DNA of 64,000 nt from contig QJNS01000080.1 of NCBI GenBank assembly GCA_004154925.1, forward strand, positions 229,949-293,948, given 5' to 3'. Of the stretch, positions 46,986 to 57,656 are shown in pieces. Position numbers and translations under genes: made by a program. This DNA comes from Monosporascus cannonballus. Taxonomy: Eukaryota; Ascomycota; Sordariomycetes; Xylariales. Numbering within the stretch: the stretch's first letter is position 1; each line of letters begins with the position of its first letter. The notes beneath the pieces were generated by a model. That model did no database searches, was not told where the DNA came from, and saw only the letters and a program-made list of their open reading frames with translations.

Positions 46986-47718
46986 AATTTTGGTTACTTT
47001 ACTCGGCAGTGCAAGCTCAGCGGAGGAACGGTGCTTACGATATTGTCAGTGTCTAAGGGCTACAAATGGATAAGACCTGCGGAGATGATGTTGTTGGTTG
47101 AGGTGCATTCAAGGTCGGAGTGGCGCCCCACCAGTAACAACAGTACACTCATGTTGCAAAAATAACGCAAAGCACCAGGTTTACACTTAAACATAACATG
47201 TTTAAAGAGGTGTAATGAATTGTTAGAAATACCGAATTAAAGAGTTTTAAGCATAAACTATGAAGGACTAAATAATAATAAATCTATTTGAGATCATATA
47301 GTTATAATGCTTTATTAATACGCATTATCATAAGGTTATAAGGGAATAAGTTTAAAAGTTAGCAGGTATAATATAAGTCTGATATATTAATATTTTATAG
47401 TATCATAGCTAAGTATATCACGTCGTAAATAATATAAAGCCATAATATCATAAAAGCCGATATAGAAAGATTAATAAATGAAGTACCTTATTATGTTATT
47501 CTTCTTTTCTTTTTAATTACGAATTTTTAATAATCGTAGGGTTTTGCAAGGAAAAACTGCAGATCTGCGTTTACGCCCCCGGGTGGGGGCAACCCTCAAT
47601 ATCAACAGCACTTAAGGGGTCATCACAATTGTTTCTGCCTGAAGTCTCAGAACAGTCTTTCGTGCTTAAACATTCCATATTGACAAATTCCTCCAGAGTC
47701 CCTGAACTTTCCGAGTGC
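46986..47718. other. Intergenic, with an AT-rich 400-bp patch
   Basis: About 47160-47545 is AT-rich like a small RIP-mutated remnant but has no recognisable ends. The left part is the metallophosphoesterase promoter. Confidence 0.45.
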
Positions 47719-48325
47719 TTATCCGTTAACCTCGTCGTGCCGGCCTAGGCCCGAGGCCAGCAATGGTGGTAAGTCTGGGAACTTTTCGAGCAGGTGGCCT
47801 AGAGCCTTGCTATTCCACTGCTCCATGCAAGGCGAGAAACCGATGTGTAACCCTATGTTGACGTCTAATCCGTTCGAACTTATTCAAAGGATGAAGGAGC
47901 CTGTCGTATGTTCGACTAGTAGCGGGAAACCTTGCCCCGTTGGTATGGTATAAATTTGGTAGGCGTTCGTGTTATAAACCAACTGGCTCCTTCAATAATG
48001 ACGATAGCTTGTCGTTGAGAGAGTGGGAGAAAGTACTGAACAGCGCTTCTCCTTGGTGGTCGGACTTGTGTTGGTTAAGAAGGAAGGTCGTGTCATAGTC
48101 CGTGTCAAATGCGAGATTGTACGCCTGATATACTCAGCGGCCGTCAGTAGGTTTCTGGAATAGACATGGTCAAGGTATTCCTCCGGGTTCTCCCATTTTG
48201 GAAACGTCCTGTGATGACTCTTGTTAGCTTCAGGTTCGCCAACAGTTCTGCGAGTATGGATTATTACTCTGGGAATTGCTCAGGAGAAAGAACCCTGTCG
48301 ACATCCCACGTCCGGTGATTGAAGC
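47719..48325 (-). pseudogene. Decayed protein-coding gene of unknown family
   Basis: On the minus strand a protein-like reading runs for about 600 bp but changes frame at about 48265-48280, 48110-48135 and 47971-47990, and meets a TGA at 47886-47884. Segments read SFNHRTWDVDRVLSPEQFP, then TFPKWENPEEYLDHVYSR, then AFDTDYDTTFLLNQHKSDHQ, then NAYQIYTIPTGQGFPLLVEH and HIGFSPCMEQWNSKALGHLL, ending at TAA 47719. The overlaps between frames leave no room for introns, so these look like frameshifts. Composition is normal, with no RIP signature, so decay was by ordinary indels. I do not recognise the family. Confidence 0.55.
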
Positions 48326-49237
48326 TTTTTTGGGCCACTGGGGAGGAGCGAAGAGGTGACAACTTATGTGATAGGAATAAATAGATGAGGTAGAATAACC
48401 AGGGTGAGTCACTTAGAGAGGTCTGAAGCCCCTGGCATCTGCATTGGTGGGAAAACCACACTTTTTGCAGTTTGGGCTAGGTGTGGTGACCTTACAGGCT
48501 ATATGTGGTGAGCAGATGAATGACACCTGTCACCTCCCACGACAACAACCCTTTGATTATTTTCTAACCTACATCTTGAATTCCAACTTCGATTTCTGTC
48601 GTCGAAGTGTCGGACGGGAGAACTTGAATGGTTCCTACCCAGTCCTAGGTCTCAGGTACCTACCTACCTACCTATGCTGTAGACAGAAGGCGGCACATGC
48701 ATGTCTTTGCTTCCCTGGAGCTTGAAACGTCTTTTTCTATAGCAATTAACGTCAAGGACCATCTACCCTGCTCATTTAATACCTGCGTACGGTCTTCGAA
48801 CTCTATTATATGCCTAATGCCTTGGGCCGGGCAAGGATCCGCTCTGCAAGCCATCCGAACCTCAGCTAAGCGGAGCACGTCCCCGAGGTGGTGGATAGGG
48901 GAGCGTTCTCTGTCGGGTAGCACCGGCTTCGGAGCGGTGCAAAGCCGACAAAGGAGTTAATAGGTACATACGGATACATAGGTAGGTATATATGCATCTA
49001 CGTACGTACTCAAGTAGGTAACAGTATCTGCTGCATAGGTTGTTGGTGGATTGGAATCTGAGCTAAGAGCGCTGCGAAAGTCTGAACACTGAAAACTGAA
49101 TCTGATGGGGCGTTTACTCGAAGTCATCATGTCGGGAGCGGCTGCGCATTGAGGTTTCCGGGGGGTGGTAGTGGAGTGGCCGTTTCACGGCAAGTGAATA
49201 CACCCCCATTCATCGGGCCCAGTAACACACGGGTTCT
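48326..49237. other. Intergenic with TACC/TAGG simple repeats
   Basis: Contains ACCTACCTACCTACC near 48656-48672 and GGTA/TACG-type repeats near 48960-49020. No gene is supported. Confidence 0.45.
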
Positions 49238-49622
49238 AGCTCGGAGGGAGTAGAGAAAAGCTCCGGTGGAGCTCAGCCACATCTTTATTAAAATTAGACG
49301 GCCCAAGCGTCGGAAAAATTATAATGTCTAGTAAAAACATTTGCTGAACAAATGCTACATTGCTGATAATAAAGAATTTATTAAGCATATGCTACGTAAT
49401 TGTCGTATAGCTAATAGTAACTTTTTTTAAAGGCATTTGCTAAGCATATGTTGCGTAGTTGTTACATAGTTAATAACAATTTTTGAACTGCATTTGCTAA
49501 GCAATTGCGACGTAACGGATTAATTTTAAAAAATAAGCTTGGCGTTTTCTACTCCCTCCGAGCTTGCTGCTGCGCCACGTTCGTTCTACTCCCCCGGAAC
49601 TTTTCTCTACTCCCTCCGAGCT
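49238..49622. mobile_element. MITE-like element with 29-bp TIRs and internal tandem repeat
   Basis: The left end AGCTCGGAGGGAGTAGAG.. (49238-49266) and right end (49594-49622) are inverted copies with one mismatch in 29. The same CTACTCCCTCCGAGCT motif recurs in the right arm at 49549-49564. The core is AT-rich and holds about 2.3 copies of a 57-59-bp unit (AAGCATATG..GCATTTGCT, starting at 49383, 49442 and 49499). A 12-bp direct repeat, CCAGTAACACAC, lies just outside both ends (49219-49230 and 49629-49640). No coding capacity. Confidence 0.8.
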
Positions 49623-50153
49623 AGGTAACCAGTAACACACTCGCTCGTCAAGGTCCATGATACGTAGAATAATGCTCAAGTGCACTGCGACAAGCCAGAA
49701 TACGATACTATCATCTGAATATGCCGTAGAAGTTACCGAGGCTCTCCCCCTTTTGCGGAGCCCCCCTCTTCTTTGTCCTTCATTTTGGAGTCTCGATGCC
49801 TGTCTGGATTGGTTGATGCATCTACCCGTATGATCTCGTATGCAATACTCGAAAGAGTAACCAGATAGTGTGGGTACAGTAAAACGAAGCTTCTCGATGC
49901 CAAATATCCGCAGAGATATGAGTTAGACGTACCAAAGCAGAGAGGTATTCCGCCGGCTAGAGTTTCCAACGAGTAAGGTCTCTCAGTTTATCAGTGGGTT
50001 AGGCGTTACGCGTGCCTTCGGATACTGTGGCTGTTGTTCCCGTCAGCTAAATATCGCGGCTCTGGAGTGGGGGTCAGCCTATGGTGCCCACAAATTGCCC
50101 TCTTCAGTTCACCTTGAAGGCCACTTCGCAGTGTGTTTCAATTCCGAGACGGC

Positions 50154-50693
50154 ATGATGCCTTTGCCTAAGCAGATCGGAAACCCCACCCCTGCGCAAGC
50201 TTACGAGCTCGCCGAGAAACATGCTGTTTTATTGCGCCATCTCTACAACCATCCCCAATTCAAATACCTCGAGCCTCCAACAGCGACGACCTACAAGATC
50301 GATCCCAACACGGAGCCTGCACTCTTCTGGGTGGCTGACTTCGTCCAGAACACCTACGTCAATTCCGTCATCCCGTTCCTGCCGGCCGGTGCGAGCCGCA
50401 AGTGCAATGCCCTGGCCAACCCCTGGGCATACGCTGACCCCAACTATCAATGGGAGTGGGAGTGGGACGCCCAGGCCGGCGTCTTGAAGGACACGAGCGG
50501 CAAGCCCGTCGAGTTCCCCAGGCTGCCAGAGAGCCAGGCCAAGGAGAAGGTCAGCGATGTGGTCACGAGGGGCTTCATGACGAAGAAGATCGTGCTGGAG
50601 AACGAAACTGACGTCAAGGCCCGGTTGTTGATCGGAGGGAAGGCCTTTAATTTCGGTGAAGACATCAAGAACGCGGTGCGCAACTTGGATTAA
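50154..50693 (+). CDS. Hypothetical protein, 179 residues
   Basis: A single exon opened by tandem ATGs at 50154/50157 (MMPLPKQIGNPTPAQAYELA) and closed by TAA. The frame is open a little further upstream without an ATG, so a short 5' exon is possible. The protein is soluble and mixed in charge, has no signal peptide, membrane helix or low-complexity tract, and carries a Trp-rich stretch NYQWEWEWDAQAG near residue 106. Helical N-terminal segments (AYELAEKHAVLLRHLYN) and a conserved-looking FWVADFVQNTYVNSVIPFLP suggest a folded domain. Codon use is normal for the genome, which argues for a real gene. I do not recognise the family and propose no function. It stands alone in a gene-poor stretch. 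Confidence 0.65.
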   Translation: MMPLPKQIGNPTPAQAYELAEKHAVLLRHLYNHPQFKYLEPPTATTYKIDPNTEPALFWVADFVQNTYVNSVIPFLPAGASRKCNALANPWAYADPNYQWEWEWDAQAGVLKDTSGKPVEFPRLPESQAKEKVSDVVTRGFMTKKIVLENETDVKARLLIGGKAFNFGEDIKNAVRNLD

Positions 50694-51232
50694 TGGGTGC
50701 TACGTCTCAACACTCTTGTGTAAAATACTTCCACCTCGCTCGGGCAGCAATGTTGGAGGAGGGACGTGGAAGCAGTTCCTTCGTTTCGGGACGACTAACT
50801 ACATGGGGTTTTTAATAGATGGTATGTTACTTAGGGCTGGCCAAACAATTTCCAGTCGAGACGGGATTGATTGGGCGGTGTTCTCAAACTCTGGATTCAT
50901 CTGGGAGTGAGTACATGACGTTGGCACGCATGTTGTTGACATGCCAGTCCTCGGAACGAGTAGCGAGGGAATGACAAGGTTGTGGTTTCATAATTCCTGA
51001 TTTTGGCTTGCTTTATTAGCACGGAGTCGAAATAAATGGCTAGAGTTTCGAAGAGTGTGAGTCCTTGCGAGGAAGTTAGAGGAATCTACCTGGCTCTGCA
51101 GTAGGCCACCCGGCTATCTGGTCAGATATAGGAGAGACAGGCCCTACCTCTGTTTAGGTCATGTTATGAAGATTTCCGACGGGTTTCGGCTCACGCTACT
51201 GGGCTGGTCTCTATCATTAACATCTCTATGGA

Positions 51233-51518
51233 GGTGTTCGGTTAACTTCAGCATCGGTAGCTGATGTTGATGATACTTATTTTGGGCTTGTACCCCAGAT
51301 ACCTTTATTTTTGCTGGTGGATATTATCCCCATTTTTCGGCGATGCACCCAATTAAAATTAATCCTTTTGCTAATCGTACGGGACCATTATCTTTCAGTA
51401 ACAAAATCGTGACTGAAATAATTATGGGTCGATAGCTGATCCATTTTGATTCGTCGAACTTTCCGACCTTCGTGCAAAAAGGTCAATCAGCAAGCCATGC
51501 TGAAGTTAACCGAACACC
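51233..51518. mobile_element. MITE-like element with perfect 22-bp TIRs
   Basis: The 286-bp segment begins GGTGTTCGGTTAACTTCAGC and ends with its exact inverse complement over 22 bp; pairing then resumes at GCTGAT for a total arm of about 32 bp. The interior is AT-rich without a reading frame. No unambiguous target duplication was seen (both flanks contain CTATG but at different distances). Confidence 0.8.
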
Positions 51519-54189
51519 ACCTATGATATGTCAGTCCCATCACGGTTGCTTTGAAGTAATATAGCTTTTGGTATCCCTGGTTGTCTGTACAGCTCCACTA
51601 AAGGGGAGGCGATGGGCGATCTAAGCCCGACGACCCAACCAGCCTGACCAGGGATCTGCGCTCTCAAAATACGAGACGACACAACATGTCCCCCGGCATG
51701 ACGGGCATGCCCTCGAGGCAGGGCATTCTCTAATGGGTTTTCGCATTGGGGGTTCCAATACGGCATCAGGGGTATTAATGGCCCCTGGACTGACGCAAAG
51801 CGAGGACTTTGCCCCAACCCTACAAAAACCCATTTGCTTGAAGCTGCACAAATGAAGCGGTGGCCTCTTTTGGCAGAACTTTGGGGCCTTCTAGGAACTA
51901 TATAACTGTCGCGGTACTGGCTGATTAACGTTGGTCTAGGGGGCATGTCCACATAATAGAGCCACCTAGAGGATAGGCTATCGGCCTTTAGTTCTCTATC
52001 CCCTTATAGGGACACGGCGGTTTGGTCTAGTGGCCTAGTTGCATGCCTCCGCCGTGATAATAGCAACTCTAGAGTATAATCCACCAGTTGAGGTTTACTT
52101 AGCAATTGGCCTGGGTACTAACTAGCTATGTGATAATCGTTTCTTATCCCGGCATCATTTTCTGACCTACCCCGCCGCTTCCTGATCCGCTGTTGATTCC
52201 AGTTCTGTCATCGCTTCCACGTATGTGGTCGCTCCTAGTTCCCTTGTTGCATTCTGTTTGGTCGACACTTCTATTCTTCTGTTGCCTCCTGTTCAGTTGT
52301 CCCTTCATGTTCGGTCATCGGTTTCTGCCTGGTTGTTTCTTCCTTTCTGTTGCCGCTTCCTGTTCGATCGACGCTTCCTATTCCGCTTTCACGATCACCG
52401 GTGCGTGTCTAAGGTCTAGTGAGCGTATTCAAGGTGCATGATGAGCTACCCTGGTGACCTGGGACCTAGAAGACCTCTTATATAGACGCAACTATCACCA
52501 CATTCTAGAGCGTTGTATGCATACACCACTTTAACCCCATATGTGTCGCTTGCTGTTCTCCTGGTCGTCGTTTCCTATCCTCTATTCCTCTTCGTACTGT
52601 GATGTCTTATAGTACTACAACTTTGTTAAGAGAAAGTGTTAACATATATAACATGCCAATGCAAATGATTCCAAGCTTTGAGGTCTGTTTATTCTGTATA
52701 TAAACATTCAAGTTGTGGTGGCTGAAAATGTATCGCTTAGGTAGGCTGTAAAGATCCATCTGTGCCAGTTGTGTTGGTGTATCTCTAGACACGCGTGTAT
52801 GGGTAACTGCAAATTCCCATCCCCAACAAACATCCTTACCAAAGAACTTAATCTATTAGATAATATACTAAGGTCGTTTCTCCGTCGACTGCCCTCTAAG
52901 TAATAGCTGCTATGGAATGTTAATACATAATTAGATATTTCAAGATCTCCGACGGATATTCAATTTGCTGAACGTTACCGATTATATATTAATTACTCCT
53001 CGGCGACTAAACCAGTAATAGAACATAATTTCTTCGACAACTCGTCTCCTGGTGATTACCCTCGTGGATATCAACGCATATTCTCCATGATCGCCGATTG
53101 TACATCCATGAGCTTGCCGGCACCTGGTAACTGCACAGTGTCCTGCCCTGAATGGGCGCAGGCGCTTGAGACGTAGGTAAGAATGTGCCTGTATGTTTCA
53201 CACTTACGGCACCTACACCACAGCCAGGTCTGCATAAGAGCTACGGGAAGAGAGCCCTGGTGCGCGAAATTCTATTTATTAGCACAGAGCGAATTTGGCC
53301 CTCGGCATGCTAAGAATTTAAACGGCATAATACATGGACTTGGGTTGGCTGCTCCCAGGTTTATGGAGTCTCTTACTCTGTTTGGGATAAGTGGAGCCCA
53401 TCTTATGACACCCCGTCAGCCTTATGACATACCCGTCAGTTTTCGGTAGATTCTTTGCAGGTACGGCCCAGGCAGTCATTGAGGTAAACTACAATCAGCC
53501 AGGAAGGAACAACTGCTTGCACACCTTTTCATGATTCCTTGGGCAGTACCTGTTCTCCAAGTTCTTTCATCTTACCACTTACGCGTTACAGAACATCTCC
53601 ACACTCACAGCTGACCACACGGCGTGTCAAAACTTGGGCGTGTCCTGTCTCTTCAGGTCAGTTCATAATCGCAACAAGCACCTGCGTCTACAAGTTGCCC
53701 CCTTTCGTAAAAAAGGCCACCCGCAGCCCTGCCAAACCCACATCCCAGCGTCACGCCTGGCAGTCCAGCCGGACTTTACTCTCCAAACTTCAGTTAGGGT
53801 AAGATATTCATTACACACTTTTCACCCGGAAAGCCATCAACATCGCTCTTCACCAGCCCGAGAACACCATTGCAATGCCTCTTCAGCGTTAATTCACATC
53901 CTCACGCCGAGCATGCATATCGTGACCCCGTATTTCTGCTGCCCAGATCAACCTTTGTATCTATCAAGCACCTTCCTGAAAACCAGAGATATAGCTTCTA
54001 GTCCCATTGATGAGGACAGAGTCACTGCTCAGGTGTCAGGCGAACACGGCCTGCTGAACCTAACCAACCCGTTGCGTCTACTACAATCCTTTCCATACAG
54101 CAGCAGCTGCTCTCCCGCCTTCCATATAGGCGTTGATCACTCTCTAGAGGCAGAATCGCTATATCAGACATCACGGAGATCTAAGAGTC

Positions 54190-54450
54190 GACACCCCTTT
54201 TCATTGAACCTACAGCCGACGGCCGTTCCCAGCAGGACCTGATAATCGGCGCCCCTTTTCATTAAACCCGCACCAGTCGATTCCTATTCCCATCTAAAGC
54301 CCATAGCTGTTGCCTCATTTTCTCCCCTCCAGACACACAGTGAACGCCCCGTTTTACCTACCTAGGATGCATAGTCGGCGCCCCTTTTTATTTGGAGCTT
54401 ACAGCTGACGCCTTTTCCTTCTTTAGGACAACAATCGACGCCCCCTTTCA
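54190..54450 (+). repeat. Dispersed TCGRCGCCCCTTTTCATT-type motif, four copies
   Basis: Near-copies of an 18-bp motif start at about 54187, 54246, 54375 and 54428, spaced 55-130 bp apart. They resemble a decayed longer repeat unit. No function is known to me. Confidence 0.5.
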
Positions 54451-54567
54451 TCGGGCACCCTATAACTTGAACGTAGTACTGGACCTCTTTGTCCAAACCC
54501 TTATTAGGGCTTCTATCCTGGTACGTTTTTCCAGTCTGCATTTGATTTTCCTTTCTTCAATATACAA

Positions 54568-54875
54568 CCTCTTGTCCCATCCGTGCTCTGTCGTCTCATC
54601 CATATCATCTATGACCTTTCGTCCCATCTATGCCTTCTTGCCCCATCACGGCCTTTCGTCTCATCACACTCTTTCGTCTCATCTACAGTCTTCCGTCCTG
54701 TCATGACCTTTCGTCCCATCCATATCTTCCGTGTCATCTACATTTTCCGTGCCATGACGGCTTTTCGTCCCATCTACCGTCTTTCGTCCCATTACGAGCT
54801 TTCGTCCTATCTATGCTCTTTCGTTCCATATACCTTCTTTCGTCCGATCTGCGCTCTCTCGTCTGAACCTAATCT
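54568..54875 (+). repeat. Degenerate 18-19-bp minisatellite (CTTTCGTCCCATCTAYG)
   Basis: About 14 units of a CTTTCGTCCCATCTAYGN consensus follow head to tail, for example CTTTCGTCTCATCTACAG and CTTTCGTCCCATTACGAG. Unit length is mostly 18-19 bp with some longer units at the start. Sequence variation between units shows that it is old. Confidence 0.8.
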
Positions 54876-55835
54876 GGAGGTCGCAGAATAAGGAGAGTTG
54901 ACATATCTTCTATTCCTAGCCTCAACTGCAGCTTTTCAGCACTTCATGAGGTCATCGGAACTCATATGTCCCTCTAAGCCCGGACAAGCACCTCGAAAAA
55001 CTCAACAAGCTCCGGTCTCTGCATTGTGTTACGTGTTTCGAGTTGCAAAGCTCTGATCACGACTATAGCCCAGGGCACAGTCTCGGAACTCGTTCATCCA
55101 CGCACGACTAGACTTGGAGACCAGCCAGCTTGACGAAGCTTGACTTCCAGCACCTGATTGCGTGTTTCTCCATTCACTGAACGCTACCACAGTCCACAAG
55201 GTTATTCTTGACATTACGCTTACATTCGTCTCCTTTGAGAGTACTTGAAGGAAAACGAAGGTCTACTGTCAGTAGCTGGAGCATATTGAGTCTTGGGACG
55301 AAACATTCCCGTTAATCCTGGTGAGTCTTCCTGGCCGCAGCCCGTCTTTTAGTCATTTCGAACGCTTTGTAACTTGTTCCTGAGCCCCCTGCGCTCGCCT
55401 CACAAACACTTGTACACGTCCCTTAAGCCTTTGCCTCGCAACTCGTATGTGAGATTTTAAGCGCTTTGAAATTCGTTTCTAAGAGTACTGGCCGTTCATC
55501 CTGAAAATTCTCTTGGTTTTTCTAGAGCGCTTGCCTCGCAACTCTACACGTTTCTTCATTGGGTGCCTACTCCGAAACTACTACGCAAGTCTTTGAAGAC
55601 TTAACTGGCAACTCGACCCCAAACAACCCTTTCCCCATCTTTCCCATGTACCACGTAGAATTTATCTTAATGACGAGTTGCAAAGGTGCTTATCACGAAA
55701 CTACCGTCAAAGCCTCTGAGTTTGACTCACAACCTTCTCCCTCTCGACCTCTTACTCGCAACTCTTTTTAGAAGCTCTTCTATATCTCACTTAAATTGAT
55801 TGCTAATACAACCTTGAAGATAGATTGACAGCATC

Positions 55836-57656
55836 ATGGCGCACTACACTGCCACGTCGTCTAATCCTGTTCCGGCCCCGGACGGGATAGTCCCAGACCC
55901 TCCCAGAAAACGGAATGCCGTGCCTCACCCTGCAGTCCCCAGCGATGCTCACAGGTCAATACGATTGACTTGCTCAATATGTTCTAAGGAGTCCGGATTT
56001 TCTGATTTATCTCATCTGCTTACACACCTGGGCAGCAAGGGGCATCTATCCAAACACTTTAACCTTCAAGTTCGTAGGGGTACCGATGAGTTGGCAGCCC
56101 AGAAACTGGCGGAGTTCGATGGCTGGTACGAATCCGCGGGAATCAACAATTATCTTCGAGAACGCCTTGCTGCCAGAGATGAAAAGAGGCAGCGACAAGG
56201 ATATGTGGAATCTTCCGAGAATACTGCCAGAGGTGGTATGGGCACTGGTGGCCGCGGCGGTAATCGTGGAGGCCGTGGCGGGCGGGGAACTCGAGGAGGT
56301 AGCCGTGTGAGAGGACGTGGAGGTCCAAGCATCGTGAGTGGTATACTTGACTCCGGCATCAGCTCGCTTCACCTCGGCAGCGCGCTTCCTTCCTCGTTAT
56401 CCCATCTACCCCCACTTTAACCTTCCATATGGTCACCTTTCTCTACCTTGCAACTCGCCTCCAACACCACATATCGTCTCAGCACTACTAAACATCACAT
56501 AACTAACAATACCGAGCAGCAAACCAACGGCGGCCACATCTCAAGCAATACTGGTTCTGGTAGATACGATATCAAGCCCGAGGCCGGCGACGGAGGGAGT
56601 AGCTTTAGGCCTGGCCACGACAGCACTACTGCGGAATCTTACCCGAATCACCAACAGATCAACCCTTCGAGTATGATGGAGTTCATTCCGCCCGCCGAGA
56701 CGTTCCATCCGTCGCGACCCCTCTCAGAACATCATCATGAAGATCAGGACGCCCACGATGATGAAGATGGTTCGAACTACGTGCCCTCGGAGGGTGAAAA
56801 TTCTCCATTAGAGAATAACTCGCTCGTCGCCGAAGAGGACACGGCCAGCAAGACAGGTGACGACATGCTTAGGCTAAAGGGTGCACAGTATCCGGGCATG
56901 GGTGGTTTCGACGCTGCAACCACGTTGCAGCGACGTATGCGGAATCAACGTAAGCCCAGGGAAGTCGTCAGTCAGCTGGAGTTGAGCTCCCGCCTGATCA
57001 CCACTGTCGAAACAGTGTGCGACCTCAACCTTGATCCTCAGCGAGAGCGAGACGTTTACGACGATCCCTCTGAAGATGAAACTGCTGTGAGTCGATTTCC
57101 TTGAGTTAATGCTTTGTACACTCAGAGACTAAGCATCTTAACAGAATGACGATGGTAATAGCGCCGGGTACACTGTTTCTAAGAAGCGCAAGCGACGTTC
57201 TACAGCGAGTAGCACCTCTACTGGGGCTAGAAGAGCACGTGCAGGTACTGCCTTACATGGAAGAGCAGGAGCAGCCCAACCGGCGCGTCGTTCTCGCACC
57301 TCAGCGCGACTGCAAGGTGCAGCATCGGCAGATAACCCTCGAACTCCAACGTCGACGAGGGCCACCAGAGCTGCTACTGGTCGAGCTCTCACCTCAGAGG
57401 CTCAACCGTCCACCCACAGTCATGGGCTTCACGATGACGCTGATATCATCGATCCTGACGAAGGTTGGACTTCCTTGGAGAACCTTGCTGCGCAACTCTG
57501 GTTGACACCACAGCAACAGAACACTCCGGCGACTTCCTCTGGACACGAAGACGCGAGTACAGGCCAGGGAAGGAGTGAGTCGAGCCCTGCTGATGCATAC
57601 GACTATCTACTCACCTTTTCTCCACAGTCATGAGAAGCTCCCGGGTCTTGCTCTGA
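55836..57656 (+). CDS. C2H2 zinc-finger/RGG-box protein, unknown role
   Basis: Best spliced model: 55836..56333, 56520..57086, 57145..57574 and 57628..57656 (introns of 186, 58 and 53 nt, all GTGAGT-type donors), about 507 residues. An atypical C2H2-like finger, TCSICSKESGFSDLSHLLTH, lies near residue 50, followed by an RGG-box (GGRGGNRGGRGGRGTRGG, about 135-160), an acidic disordered region and a nuclear localisation signal KKRKRR in exon 3. Finger plus RGG box suggests nucleic-acid binding in the nucleus. Anomaly: the strong last intron forces an early stop after IMRSSRVLL, whereas a protein-like frame stays open from 57628 to 58012 one frame off. Reading through the intron instead stops at 57633. 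The C terminus is therefore uncertain. Confidence 0.6.

Larger units (their letters stand above)
50694..55835. other. 5.1-kb gene-poor interval
   Basis: Apart from the MITE-like element and the repeat arrays listed separately I see no supportable gene. From about 53150 the plus strand is pyrimidine-rich and probably includes a long promoter or leader of the zinc-finger gene. CTCGCAACTC recurs near 55436, 55531 and 55744. A loose GCTTCC/GTTCGGTC-type repetition is visible at 52180-52390. Confidence 0.45.

Noticed and set aside
53634..54242. 202-codon plus-strand frame in the gene-poor stretch
   Set aside because: It lacks an ATG for more than 90 codons, has no domain and is biased by the pyrimidine-rich sequence; I treat it as non-coding.
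54568..54875. CRISPR-like array
   Set aside because: Units are contiguous and diverged, without constant spacers; this is a minisatellite in a eukaryotic genome.
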